From positions 372,001 through 436,000 of the forward strand of contig NZ_JADQDP010000001.1 in the NCBI RefSeq assembly GCF_015694735.1: a DNA stretch of 64,000 nt, in the 5' to 3' direction. The notes under the pieces were generated by a model that was not told where the DNA came from, made no database searches, and saw nothing but the letters and a program-made list of their open reading frames with translations. The translations under genes and the position numbers were made by a program. Below, piece after piece: positions 34,854 to 43,963 of this stretch (positions are counted from its first letter, which is position 1; every line of letters begins with the position of its first letter). This DNA is from Hymenobacter properus. Lineage in GTDB: Bacteria > Bacteroidota > Bacteroidia > Cytophagales > Hymenobacteraceae.

Positions 34854-37310
34854 ATGCCACTTTTTTTACCCGTTTGGCGGCATTTCTTCCCATTCAAAAC
34901 TGGCCGTTGGATAAGCTGCTTGCTGCTGGCGACGCCGCTGGCCTTGTCGGCCCAGAGTCTGCCAGGCGTGAGCGGCACAGTGGCCTCCCCTGCTGGGCCG
35001 CCCGTGGAATTTGCTACCGTGACGTTGCACCGCGCGGCCGACTCGGTGGTGGTGAAAACGGAGTTCAGCGACCAGAAAGGCACTTTCAGGCTGGAGGCGT
35101 TGGGCGGCCGGCGCTATCTGGTCTCGGTGAGTCAGGTGGGGTTTCAACGCTATTGGAGCGCTCCTTTCAACCTGACGACGGACGGCATCACGCTGCCAGC
35201 CATAGTGTTGGCCACGAGCCAGGCCACTGCCCTCAAAGAAGTGACTGTGACGGCCCGCAAGCCGCTGTTTGAGCACCAGGCAGGCCGCACGGTGGTGAAC
35301 GTGGCCGACAGCCCGCTCTCGGGCGGGGCCACCACGCTGGACGTGCTGGGCCGCTCCCCGGGCGTAACGCTGGACGCCGGCAACAACCTGGGCCTGCGTG
35401 GCCGCCAGGGCCTGCTTCTGGTGGTAGACGGCAAGAGGGTGCCGCTAACCGGCGAGGAATTGGCCAGCTACCTGCGCGCCCTGCCTGCCGAGCAGGTGCA
35501 AAGCGTGGAGCTGTTGACCAACCCGCCGGCCCAATATGATGCCCAGGGCGGCGCGGGCGTCATCGCCATCTACCTTAAAAAAGACCAGCGCCTGGGCACC
35601 AACGGCAACGCCAATGCGAGTTACGGCCGGGGTGAATACGGTAAGTTCACGGCCGGCTTGGGCCTCAACCACCGTCGCAAAAATGTGAACTACTACGGCA
35701 ATTATACTTACGTCAACCGCCGGGATTATGCGCGCCAGGAGTTTGACAGGCAGTACGCAGCCCAGGGTGGGCTGCCAGCCGTGAGCGGGACTATTGCGGG
35801 CAAGCGCGTGTTGGATTTGGAGTCGCACAGCGCCAGGTTCGGCGCGGATATCAACCTGACGAAAGCTTCCCTGCTGGGCTTGTCGCTGACCAGCCTGCTC
35901 AGCCAGACCAACTCCGTTAATACGAGCCAAACCGAGTTTAATGATGCCGGAGGGGCACTGGCCAGCCGCAACAGCTCTACCACGCACCAGGACATTTGGC
36001 GGCCCAGCGGCAGCGCCAACCTCAATTTCCGCCACGCCTTTGCCGATTCGGCCGCGGCGGCAACCCTCACGGCCGATGCTGATTTTGCCCGCTACAATAC
36101 CACGCGCACGCTGGCCCTGAGCACCCTTTACCAGCACCCACTGGCGGCATCGAATCTACTCACGGGCGACCAGCTTAGCGAATTGAAAATTGCGGCCCTG
36201 AAGGTTGATTTCAGCCAGCCACTGCCCCGACGGGCCCGCCTCGACATGGGCGCGAAAACAACAATGGTGAATTCGGCCAACAATGTGGTTTTCTTAAACA
36301 ACGGCGCCTATAATCCGTCAGTTTCCACCAATTTCAACTACTCGGAGCAAGTGCGGGCCGCGTACGCCAACCTGCGCAGTGCAGCCGCCAAAACCACCTT
36401 TCAGGTTGGGCTTCGAATTGAGCAGGCTCGCATTCAAACGGAGCTGGCCGGGGAGCGGCTCCGCGAGCAGAACTACCTGCAGTTCTTTCCTTCGGCTTCG
36501 GTGCAACGCACGCTCAACGCGCAAAACACGCTGGCCCTGACGGCCAGTCGGCGCATCGACCGGCCTAATTACGGCCAGCTCAACCCCTTGCGCTCGTACT
36601 TCGACGCCACCTCCTACCGCTCCGGGAACCCCGACTTGGTGGCTCAAACGAGCTATAATTTCGATTTTACCTACACCTTCCGCCAGAAGTTCAGCGCCGC
36701 CCTAAGCTACGCCCAGACCGATAAGCCCATTGTGGCGGTGGTGCAGCCTGCTCCCGACGGGGGCCGGCAGGTGGTGAACCGCGACGTGAACCTGACCACC
36801 CAGGACTACTATGCCCTGACCCTCACCGCGCCCCTGGAACCGGTGAAATGGTGGACGCTGTACGCCAACGGCGTGTTTTACTACTCCCGGTTCCGGGGCA
36901 ATCTGGCAGGCACGGCCCTCGACCGCCAGCAGCCGGCGTGCATCCTCACCGCCAACAATACCTTCAACCTGCCCCGTGGCTGGTCGGGCGAGCTGAACGG
37001 CACGTTTCAATCGGGCGAAATCTGGGGCTTCGAGCGTGCCCAGCCGCGTGGGCAGCTGCTGCTGGGCCTGCAACGCAGCTTCTGGGCCAAGCAGGCCACC
37101 CTCCGGCTAAACGTGGCCGACGTGCTTTACACCGCGCCCATTCGCTCCACGTCGGTTTACGACAGCTTCACGGAAAGCTTCCGCCTGCGCCAGGATACGC
37201 GCGTGGCCACGGCTGCCTTCACCTACCGCTTCGGTAGCAGCAAAGTAGCCGCCGCCCGCAAACGCGCCGCCGGGGCCGACGACGAGCTACGCCGGGCTGG
37301 GGGGTCATAA
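34854..37310 (+). CDS. Outer-membrane beta-barrel receptor (TonB-dependent-like)
   Basis: The 818-residue protein has a signal peptide (WISCLLLATPLALSAQ), a CarboxypepD_reg-like domain (about 25-110, VSGTVASPAGPPVEFATVTL), a plug-like domain (VVNVADSPLSGGATTLDVLG, RSPGVTLDAGNNLGLRGRQG, VVDGKRVPL), and a C-terminal outer-membrane barrel with alternating strands ending in AFTYRFGSSK. This matches the OMP_b-brl_3 type of Bacteroidota proteins related to SusC. No SusD partner is adjacent, so the substrate is unknown. A short Lys/Arg/Asp-rich tail follows the barrel. ATG 34854 is preferred to TTG 34845. Confidence 0.87.
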   Translation: MPLFLPVWRHFFPFKTGRWISCLLLATPLALSAQSLPGVSGTVASPAGPPVEFATVTLHRAADSVVVKTEFSDQKGTFRLEALGGRRYLVSVSQVGFQRYWSAPFNLTTDGITLPAIVLATSQATALKEVTVTARKPLFEHQAGRTVVNVADSPLSGGATTLDVLGRSPGVTLDAGNNLGLRGRQGLLLVVDGKRVPLTGEELASYLRALPAEQVQSVELLTNPPAQYDAQGGAGVIAIYLKKDQRLGTNGNANASYGRGEYGKFTAGLGLNHRRKNVNYYGNYTYVNRRDYARQEFDRQYAAQGGLPAVSGTIAGKRVLDLESHSARFGADINLTKASLLGLSLTSLLSQTNSVNTSQTEFNDAGGALASRNSSTTHQDIWRPSGSANLNFRHAFADSAAAATLTADADFARYNTTRTLALSTLYQHPLAASNLLTGDQLSELKIAALKVDFSQPLPRRARLDMGAKTTMVNSANNVVFLNNGAYNPSVSTNFNYSEQVRAAYANLRSAAAKTTFQVGLRIEQARIQTELAGERLREQNYLQFFPSASVQRTLNAQNTLALTASRRIDRPNYGQLNPLRSYFDATSYRSGNPDLVAQTSYNFDFTYTFRQKFSAALSYAQTDKPIVAVVQPAPDGGRQVVNRDVNLTTQDYYALTLTAPLEPVKWWTLYANGVFYYSRFRGNLAGTALDRQQPACILTANNTFNLPRGWSGELNGTFQSGEIWGFERAQPRGQLLLGLQRSFWAKQATLRLNVADVLYTAPIRSTSVYDSFTESFRLRQDTRVATAAFTYRFGSSKVAAARKRAAGADDELRRAGGS

Positions 37311-37333
37311 AGCCGGAGCCTCACGAGGAACCG

Positions 37334-37440
37334 GAAACGGCTGTCATGCTGAGCGCAACGAAGGACCTTAGCACGTTCGGGCATCATTTGCTCCGGCGGG
37401 GCAAGGTGCTTTGCTGGGCTCAGGATGACAGCCGTTTTCG
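37334..37440. repeat. REP-like palindromic repeat, copy C (variant)
   Basis: Arms CGGCTGTCATGCTGAGC and GCTCAGGATGACAGCCG pair over a longer, GC-rich inner section. It shares the GTCATGC-GAGCGCA words with the other copies but has a different middle, so it is a related or separate subfamily. Confidence 0.7.
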
Positions 37441-37514
37441 TTCTTATTTCAGCTTTACCCGCCCTGCCCTGTACCTTCGCACGCCGTTGCGGCTTTACGT
37501 TTACCGACATTTCC

Positions 37515-38771
37515 ATGCAAGTATCTCAGATGGCAGCCGGCCTCATCGGCTCCGAAATCATTCGAATTGGCAACCAGGTCAGCGAGCAGGTGCGCCAGGG
37601 CGCCAACATCTGCAACCTGACCATTGGCGACTTCGATTCTAAAATTTTCCCGATTCCGGCGGGGCTCACGGCCGGCATCATCGAAGCCTATCAGGCCGGC
37701 CAAACCAACTACCCGCCCGCCGCGGGCATGGGCGAGCTGCGCAATAGCGTGGCAGCCTTTCTGCAGGCCCGCCAGGGCCTTAGCTACAACCCGAATGACG
37801 TTCTGATTGCGGGCGGCTCGCGCCCGCTCATTTACGCCACCTACCGCGCCGTGGTAGACCCCGGCGACCGGGTGATATTCCCGCTGCCCAGCTGGAACAA
37901 CAACCACTACTGCCACCTGGTGGGCGCCACGCCGGTGGCCGTGCCCACCCAAGCCGAAAACAATTTCATGCCCACCGCCGCCGACCTGGCCCCGCACCTG
38001 CCCGGCGCCACGCTGCTGGCGCTGTGCTCGCCGCTGAACCCCACGGGCACGGTGTTCTCGAAGCAGGGCCTGGAAGAAATCTGCGACTTGGTGATTGCTG
38101 AGAACAAGCGCCGGGGGCCCGACGAGAAGCCGCTCTACGTGCTCTACGACCAGATTTACTGGCTGCTCACCTTCGGCCAGACCAAACATTACGACCCGGT
38201 AAGCCTGCGCCCCGAGCTGCGCGACTACGTCATCTACATCGACGGCACCTCCAAGTGCTTTGCCGCCACCGGCGTGCGCGTGGGCTACAGCTTCGGGCCG
38301 GCCTTCATTATCGATAAGATGAAGGCCATTCTGGGCCACGTGGGGGCCTGGGCGCCGAAAGCCGAGCAGGTTGCCACCGGCAAGTTCCTGCCCCAGACCG
38401 CCGCCGTCGATGAGTTTCTGACCAGCATCAAAGGCCGCCTGCAAACCTCGCTGCAAGCCTTGTTCGATGGCCTGAAAGAGCTGCAAAGCCAAGGCTATCC
38501 GGTGGATGCCGTGGTCCCGGCCGGCGCCATCTACCTCACTGCCCAGATTGACGTACTGGGCCGCACCGCCCCCGACGGCACCGTGCTCAGCACCACCAAG
38601 GAGCTGACGTCCTACCTGATTTCGGAAGCCAAGCTGGCGCTGGTACCGTTCAGTGCCTTCGGCTCGGCGCCCACGGAGCCGTGGTTCCGCGCCTCGGTGG
38701 GCGCCGAAACGGTGGATTCCATCAAGGCCGCGCTGCCGCGCCTGAAGGCGGCCCTCGATAAGCTGAAGTAA
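37515..38771 (+). CDS. PLP-dependent aminotransferase, class I/II
   Basis: The 418-residue enzyme is a fold-type I aminotransferase. It has NYPPAAGMGELRNSVAAFLQ, GGSRPLIYATYRAVVDPGD, CSPLNPTGTVFSKQGLEE (the NPTG motif), YVLYDQIYWLLTFG (PLP-binding aspartate and tyrosine), and the Schiff-base lysine in DGTSKCFAATGVRVGY, followed by WFRASVGAETVDSI with the substrate-binding arginine. The best match in style is aspartate-type aminotransferases, but the substrate cannot be fixed from sequence. ATG 37515 is chosen; the open frame extends over a REP copy upstream. Confidence 0.9.
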   Translation: MQVSQMAAGLIGSEIIRIGNQVSEQVRQGANICNLTIGDFDSKIFPIPAGLTAGIIEAYQAGQTNYPPAAGMGELRNSVAAFLQARQGLSYNPNDVLIAGGSRPLIYATYRAVVDPGDRVIFPLPSWNNNHYCHLVGATPVAVPTQAENNFMPTAADLAPHLPGATLLALCSPLNPTGTVFSKQGLEEICDLVIAENKRRGPDEKPLYVLYDQIYWLLTFGQTKHYDPVSLRPELRDYVIYIDGTSKCFAATGVRVGYSFGPAFIIDKMKAILGHVGAWAPKAEQVATGKFLPQTAAVDEFLTSIKGRLQTSLQALFDGLKELQSQGYPVDAVVPAGAIYLTAQIDVLGRTAPDGTVLSTTKELTSYLISEAKLALVPFSAFGSAPTEPWFRASVGAETVDSIKAALPRLKAALDKLK

Positions 38772-38784
38772 GCGTAGCGAGCAG

Positions 38785-38837
38785 AAAAGCTCCCCGTTCA
38801 GTGTTGCTCTGGGCAGCACTGAACGGGGAGCTTTTTT
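38785..38837 (+). terminator. Terminator of the aminotransferase gene
   Basis: A perfect 19-bp outer stem (38785-38803 with 38817-38835) has a loop that pairs partly with itself. It is followed by T residues on the plus strand. Confidence 0.85.
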
Positions 38838-38852
38838 ACGTTCAAAACCACA

Positions 38853-39009
38853 TGTTCACTGAGAACAAGCGCGTGACCCAGTCGCTGCGCAACATGGGCG
38901 GCGGGGCACCACCGACGACCTCGACAGGCTGGCGTCCGGCGAAAGCCTGACAGTGGAAATTCAAAACTTCGACGCCGACGTGTACCAGTATTTTCGAATC
39001 CAGAATTAG
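38853..39009 (+). pseudogene. Remnant of a DUF4249-like lipoprotein C-terminus
   Basis: The frame from ATG 38853 reads MFTENKRVTQSLRNMGGG and stops at 38949-38951. The next frame from 38908 reads TDDLDRLASGESLTVEIQNF, DADVYQYFRIQN and a stop at 39007-39009. Read with a frameshift near 38905, the two parts resemble the C-terminus of DUF4249 lipoproteins of Bacteroidota, which end with a similar hydrophobic-acidic segment and a tyrosine pair. No upstream part of such a gene is present, so this looks like a decayed fragment. The family match is by eye. Confidence 0.45.
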
Positions 39010-39188
39010 ATTTTATAGAGTAACCCTGCCTTTAGCACCACGCCCGCCAACCCCAAATCCAATTTTCGAGCAGCACGCTGCGTGATTTTATCGCCAACTG
39101 ACGGCGTAAGAAACGGATTTTGACTGCTTAATTGGCGGACTGGTTTATGCAGAAGGCTTTTGATAATGTTGGGACTATGTGACTGTAG
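39006..39188 (-). pseudogene. Possible 60-codon remnant, minus strand
   Basis: The minus strand is open for 60 codons without an ATG, from after a TGA near 39189 to TAA 39008-39006, ending LDLGLAGVVLKAGLLYKI. It overlaps the tail of the plus-strand remnant. It could be the decayed end of a membrane or barrel protein, or a chance frame. Apart from these two remnants, I see nothing in 38838-39241. Confidence 0.2.
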
Positions 39189-39241
39189 TCAAAATGACAC
39201 TGCATGGTAACCACATTCGTGCTTTTTAATTGAGCTATTTT

Positions 39242-39694
39242 ATGGATTTGGCACAAAGCACGATTAGAGAAATCCTTAGCGCTATGGATGAGCGGGCTGC
39301 TCTTGCGCGAATTCTCATCGGTAAAGTTTTATCCGAAACCAACCAACCGCAGTTTGCGGAAATAGAAAACGGGAATTACGACTGCATCCAGAATAGCGAC
39401 ATCGAAACTTTGTCAGATAACTGGACTTTCGAGGTGCATGGCGAACATTGCTTATTCATTAATCGAGTTACCAATCAAGAGCTTGAAGTTTCACTTGGAA
39501 CAATTGATTCATTAGAGAACATCGACCCATATTTTTTCTATAAATTCCTTGTAACCACGAATAAATACAAGCATTTAGCTTCTGTCTTCCAACATCCATT
39601 CAAAGAAATGCTTGCGCTTTTCGAATTACTCCAGCAACAAGGATTTTTAAAACGAATACATGGTGTTGAATTTCGAAAGGTTAATGCTGGATAG
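39242..39694 (+). CDS. Hypothetical protein, AT-rich
   Basis: The 150-residue protein starting MDLAQSTIREILSAMDERAA is not recognised. It looks like a soluble, mixed alpha/beta protein with acidic N-terminal half and helical C-terminal half (NKYKHLASVFQHPFKEMLAL, FELLQQQGFLKRI). Base use is more AT-rich than most neighbours. Small acidic proteins of this size are sometimes immunity proteins, but there is no toxin gene beside it. It sits alone between gene remnants and a shared terminator with porX. The TTG at 39230 is an alternative start. Confidence 0.6.
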   Translation: MDLAQSTIREILSAMDERAALARILIGKVLSETNQPQFAEIENGNYDCIQNSDIETLSDNWTFEVHGEHCLFINRVTNQELEVSLGTIDSLENIDPYFFYKFLVTTNKYKHLASVFQHPFKEMLALFELLQQQGFLKRIHGVEFRKVNAG

Positions 39695-39715
39695 TTAAAA
39701 AATAAAGTGTAATTA

Positions 39716-39774
39716 GGCGATAAAAAAAGAAGCCGTAGGCCTGAATCAGGCCTACGGCTTCTTTTTTTATCGCC
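39716..39774. terminator. 59-bp perfect palindrome, bidirectional terminator
   Basis: Arms 39716-39744 and 39746-39774 are perfect 29-bp reverse complements around a single base. A block of seven A and seven T residues gives U-runs on both strands. It separates the hypothetical gene (stop 39694) from porX (stop 39783). Confidence 0.9.
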
Positions 39775-39782
39775 GAAACGTA

Positions 39783-41351
39783 TTACCCTTTCGCCGTTAG
39801 CGTGACATACGGTATAATACACTCCTCCAATGAGATACCGCCGTGCTGGAACGTGTCCTTGTAGTAGTTCACGTAGTAGTTATAGTTATTGGGGTAGGCG
39901 AAGAAATAGTCGCCAATGGTGAATACGTAGGCCGTGCTCACGTTTTCGCGCGGCAGGAAAATGCTTTCCGGCTTGCGCACCACGTACACGTCGCGTGAGT
40001 CGTCGAAACCCAGGTTTTTGCCGTGCTTGTAGCGCAGGTTGGTATTGGTGTTGCGGTCGCCCACAATCTTGTAGGGACGCTTGCAGCGGATGGTGCCGTG
40101 GTCGGTGGTGATGATGAGCTTGCCTTTTTTCTCGGCAATGGTTTGCATCATCTCGTACAGCGGCGAGTGCAGAAACCACGAGCGGGTAATGCTGCGGTAG
40201 GCTGATTCGTCGGCCGCCAGCTCTCGAATCATGGCCATGTCGGTGCGGGCGTGCGAAAGCATATCCACGAAGTTGTAGACGATGACGTTGCACTTGTAAT
40301 TGTTGTGCAGGTTACTCATCTTGCCCAGCAAGTCCTTGCCGGCCTGCAGGTTGGTTACCTTGTTGTAGCTGTGCTTATGCTTCTGGTTGTTCTTCTGGAA
40401 GTTGATTTCCATGAACTCGGCCTCGTGCAGGTTTTTGCCCTCGTCGTCGTCGTCGGTCACCCACAGGTTGGGGTATTTCTTCTGAATCTCGCCCGGCATC
40501 ATGCCCGAGAAAATGGCATTGCGCGCGTAGGCCGTGGTGGTCGGAAGGATGGCGTAGTACATCTCCTCGCTGTCCACCGTGAAAAACTCGGTGATGATGG
40601 GTTCCAGCACCTTCCACTGGTCGTAGCGCAGGTTGTCGATGAGCACAAAGTACACGGGCGTGTCGCCGGTGGCCTTCAACGTGGGGAATACCCGCTCCTT
40701 GAACAGTTGGTGCGACATGAGTGGGGCGTCCTTGTCGTCGCCATTTACCCAGTCCTCGTAATTCTCTGTGATGAAGCGGCCGAAGTAGGTATTGGCTTCG
40801 TCCTTCTGCATGTTGAAAACCTCAGCCATGCTCTTGCCTTCGGTTTCGTTGATTTCCAGCTCCCAGTACACCAGTTTCTTGTATACATCGGCCCACTCCG
40901 AAGGCGAAAGACGGTCGGACAGCTGCATGCCAAGCTGGCGGAAGTCACGCTGGTAGCCCGAGTTCGTAGCTTCGCTCACGAGGCGCTTGTTGTCGAGTAC
41001 CTTCTTCACCGACAGCAAAATCTGGCTAGGGTTCACCGGCTTAATGAGGTAGTCGGCGATTTTGGCGCCGATTGCCGATTCCATGATGTGCTCTTCTTCG
41101 CTCTTGGTAATCATCACCACGGGTACAGTGGGCCGAATGGCTTTGATTTCGCTCAGCGTTTCGAGACCAGTAAGGCCAGGCATGTTCTCATCGAGAAACA
41201 CGAGGTCGTAGGTCTTTTCCTGGATTTCCTCGATGGCATCGGCGCCGCTGTTCACGGGCGTCACGTCGTAGCCTTTCTCCTTGAGAAACAGCAGGTGCGG
41301 CTTGAGCAAGTCGATTTCGTCGTCGGCCCAGAGAATGGATGTTTGTTGCAT
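39783..41351 (-). CDS. porX: T9SS response regulator PorX (REC plus PglZ domain)
   Basis: The 522-residue protein has a response-regulator receiver domain (about 1-120: WADDEID, phosphorylation aspartate D54 in LVFLDENMPG, KPVNP lysine) and a C-terminal PglZ/alkaline-phosphatase-like domain (about 200-515: VLIDNLRYDQWK, LPTTTAYARNAIFSG, IITTDHGTI). This combination is that of PorX, partner of the sensor PorY in type IX secretion, whose PglZ domain hydrolyses oligonucleotides. Its presence agrees with the T9SS cargo gene at 22849. It is a single gene with its own terminator. Confidence 0.93.
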   Translation of the reverse strand: MQQTSILWADDEIDLLKPHLLFLKEKGYDVTPVNSGADAIEEIQEKTYDLVFLDENMPGLTGLETLSEIKAIRPTVPVVMITKSEEEHIMESAIGAKIADYLIKPVNPSQILLSVKKVLDNKRLVSEATNSGYQRDFRQLGMQLSDRLSPSEWADVYKKLVYWELEINETEGKSMAEVFNMQKDEANTYFGRFITENYEDWVNGDDKDAPLMSHQLFKERVFPTLKATGDTPVYFVLIDNLRYDQWKVLEPIITEFFTVDSEEMYYAILPTTTAYARNAIFSGMMPGEIQKKYPNLWVTDDDDEGKNLHEAEFMEINFQKNNQKHKHSYNKVTNLQAGKDLLGKMSNLHNNYKCNVIVYNFVDMLSHARTDMAMIRELAADESAYRSITRSWFLHSPLYEMMQTIAEKKGKLIITTDHGTIRCKRPYKIVGDRNTNTNLRYKHGKNLGFDDSRDVYVVRKPESIFLPRENVSTAYVFTIGDYFFAYPNNYNYYVNYYKDTFQHGGISLEECIIPYVTLTAKG

Positions 41352-41575
41352 AATGAGAATGGGGACAGCCTGGGCGGTTTTGGTAAAAGCAATGCCGCTA
41401 ACGGCTGGTAAGAAATTTAATTGTCGAGCTCAGCCAAACCGCTCCGCGGCGGCATTGCATCAAGTCATTGACGGACTGGCGCCGTAAATGTTGCCTGTTT
41501 CTGGTAACCTCCTACCGCTCAAATTGATTTTTTCGACCAAAAGTCGCCCTTTGCCGACCAACATCCGCGCCTAGG

Positions 41576-42694
41576 TTAGCCCGAGGTTTTGCGGTAGCGC
41601 CACACAGCCAGCGCATTTACCAGCACGGCCATGCCCAGCAAGGTAAGCACGGGCTGGAGCACGTCGCGCAAGGTGCTGCCTTTTAGCAGGATGCGTCGGG
41701 CAATGTCAATAATGTACACCAAGGGATTGACGCGGTCGAAAGCTCGGGCCCAAGCTGGCATGTACTCGATGGGTGTGAACAGGCCACAGAGCAAGATGAA
41801 GATAATCAGGAAGAAAAAAGCCACAAACAGCGCCTGCTGCTGCGTTTGGCTGGCCGAGGAAATGAGCAGCCCCAGCCCCAGCGGCACCACCAGAAACACG
41901 GCCATGATGCCGTAGAGCAGCGCCACACTGCCCACCATGGGCACGTGAAACAGGAAACGCGCCAGCAGCAGCCCAATTGTGAACTGGTACAAGCCCGCCA
42001 CCCAAAACGGCAACAGCTTGCCCAAAATGAACTGCCACTTGCGAATAGGCGTCACGTTGAGCTGTTCTATAGTGCCGATTTCCTTTTCGCGCACGATGTT
42101 GAGCGTCGTTACCATCATCACAATCAGGCTTATGATTTCAACCAGGATGCCCGGCACCATGAAGGTTTTGTAGTTCAACAGCGGGTTGTACCAGTAGGCG
42201 GGTACCACTTCCAGGCCGCGCACCTCCCCCACCGCGGCCGCCACGGTGGCCGGCCGCACCTCGCCCTGGTAGGCCTGCACGATGCTGCTGGCGTAAGAGC
42301 TGGCCAGCCCAGCCTTTACGTTGTCGAGGGCATTGACGAGCAACTGCACCCGGGCCTGCCCGCCCCGCACCAAGTCGCGCTCGAAGCGGGGCGGAAAGAC
42401 GAGCACCAAATCGGCGCGGCCGCTGAGCAGGTCCTGGTCGGCGGCCGCGCTGCTGGGCCGCACCTGCACCAGCCGGAAGTAGGGCGTGTACTGAAACTTG
42501 TCGAGCAGGCGCCGGGCGGCGGGGCTGTGGTCCTGGTCGACCACGGCCAGGTTCAGGTTCTTGATTTCGTAGTTGGCGGCGAAGGACAGCAACACGAGCT
42601 GCATGATAGGCGCCACCAGCAGCAAGGCCAGCAGCGTGCGGTTGCGCCGCAGTTGCCGCACTTCTTTTTCGATTAGAAACCAGACGGTACGCAT
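41576..42694 (-). CDS. ABC-2 permease, YbhR-like (efflux)
   Basis: The 372-residue protein has one N-terminal membrane helix, a large extracytoplasmic domain (about 45-175) and five C-terminal helices with LNIVREKEIGTIEQLNVTPI, the ABC-2 family signature. It is the distal permease in a TolC-HlyD-ABC operon like E. coli ybhGFSR. A heterodimer with the next permease is likely. Substrates of such systems are lipophilic drugs or toxic ions; the substrate here is unknown. It ends the operon. Confidence 0.88.
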   Translation of the reverse strand: MRTVWFLIEKEVRQLRRNRTLLALLLVAPIMQLVLLSFAANYEIKNLNLAVVDQDHSPAARRLLDKFQYTPYFRLVQVRPSSAAADQDLLSGRADLVLVFPPRFERDLVRGGQARVQLLVNALDNVKAGLASSYASSIVQAYQGEVRPATVAAAVGEVRGLEVVPAYWYNPLLNYKTFMVPGILVEIISLIVMMVTTLNIVREKEIGTIEQLNVTPIRKWQFILGKLLPFWVAGLYQFTIGLLLARFLFHVPMVGSVALLYGIMAVFLVVPLGLGLLISSASQTQQQALFVAFFFLIIFILLCGLFTPIEYMPAWARAFDRVNPLVYIIDIARRILLKGSTLRDVLQPVLTLLGMAVLVNALAVWRYRKTSG

Positions 42695-42720
42695 GGCAAG
42701 GAAATTATATGTTCAAAACG

Positions 42721-43833
42721 TCATGCCAGCCGGTTTTTCAACGAGCCCAGGGCCAGCAACAACAGCCCGCCGGCCATGCCAAAGAGCACGGCAGTTTCGC
42801 GCCAGAGCTCGCGCAGCCCCAAGCCTTTTATCATGATGCCTTTGAGGATGACAATGAAGTAGCGCGCGGGAATGAGGCGCGAGACAGTTTGCAGCGGCAA
42901 CGGCATGCTCTCAATGGGAAACAAGAAACCGCTGAGAATGAGCGTAGGCAGCAGCAAGCCCAGCATGGACGTGAGCATGGCTGTTTGCTGCGAGGCCGCC
43001 CGCGTCGAAATCAACACGCCCAGTGTGAGGGCCACCAGGATGTAAAGCAGCGTTTCGAGGATGAGCAAGGCCAAGCTGCCGCGCTCCGGAATGTGCAGCA
43101 CCCACACCCCCAAGGCCAGGATGATGAGGCCGTTGACGAAAGATAGCAGGAAGTAAGGCAGAATCTTGCCGATGATGATGGGCAGTTGCCGCATGGGCGA
43201 CACGAGCAGCACTTCCATGGTGCCGGTTTCCTTTTCGCGGGCAATGGTGATGCTGGTGAGCATGGCCGACACCAGCAGCAGAATCAGGGCCATGGTGCCG
43301 GGCACGAAGGTGTAGGCCGCCTTCAGGCCGGGGTTGAAATAGAGGCGGGCCACGGCCTCCACCCGCGGGCCGGGGCTGCCGGAGCGATGTGGGGCAACTT
43401 CTTGCTCGTAGCTGCGGATGATGGCCGTGGCGTAGTTCACCAGGCTGATGGCCGTGTTCTGGTCAGAGGCATCGGCTACCAGTTGCACTTGGGCGTGGCC
43501 CAGGTGGTCGAAGTCGCTGGAAAAGCCTGCTGGGAATACTACGGCCAACTTCACGTGGCCCCGGCGGAAGGCAGCCGCCACGTCGGGGTAGTTCCGGGCG
43601 TAGTCGCGCAGCCCAAAGTAGCCCGACGAAAACAGCCGGTTTTGCACCTGTCGGGCGTGCACGCCGTGGTCGAAATCGAGCACAGCTACGTCGGCGTTCT
43701 TGATTTCGTTGGTGAGGGCAAAGCCGAACAGGGTGACCAGCGCCACGGGCATGCCAAAGAGGATGAGTAGTGTGCGCGGGTCGCGGAAAATGTGGTAAGA
43801 CTCTTTCCGCACGAACATCAGGAAAGCTTTCAT
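42721..43833 (-). CDS. ABC-2 permease, YbhS-like (efflux)
   Basis: The 370-residue protein has the same layout as its neighbour: one N-terminal helix, an extracytoplasmic domain (about 45-170) and helices from about 185 with SMEVLLVSP-type signature (KETGTMEVLLVSPMRQLP). The two permease genes are 26 bases apart and presumably form a pair served by the two ATPases upstream. REP-like copy D lies between this gene and the ATPase gene. Confidence 0.88.
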   Translation of the reverse strand: MKAFLMFVRKESYHIFRDPRTLLILFGMPVALVTLFGFALTNEIKNADVAVLDFDHGVHARQVQNRLFSSGYFGLRDYARNYPDVAAAFRRGHVKLAVVFPAGFSSDFDHLGHAQVQLVADASDQNTAISLVNYATAIIRSYEQEVAPHRSGSPGPRVEAVARLYFNPGLKAAYTFVPGTMALILLLVSAMLTSITIAREKETGTMEVLLVSPMRQLPIIIGKILPYFLLSFVNGLIILALGVWVLHIPERGSLALLILETLLYILVALTLGVLISTRAASQQTAMLTSMLGLLLPTLILSGFLFPIESMPLPLQTVSRLIPARYFIVILKGIMIKGLGLRELWRETAVLFGMAGGLLLLALGSLKNRLA

Positions 43834-43853
43834 CTAATTTATTTCATTAGGTG

Positions 43854-43943
43854 AACGTCAGGCAGAGCGCAGCGAAGCATCTCATTCGCAACAAGTAATT
43901 AGCTAAAGCACGCGAGATGCTTCCCTGCGCTCTGCCTGAAGTT
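43854..43943. repeat. REP-like palindromic repeat, copy D, inside the efflux operon
   Basis: The left arm starts AACGTCAGGCAGAGCGCAGCG and the right arm is nearly its complement over about 30 bases. It fills most of the gap between the ATPase gene (stop 43964) and the permease gene (start 43833), so it would be transcribed as a hairpin within the operon mRNA. Confidence 0.85.
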
Positions 43944-43963
43944 TTTTGGCGTTGTCATTACTA

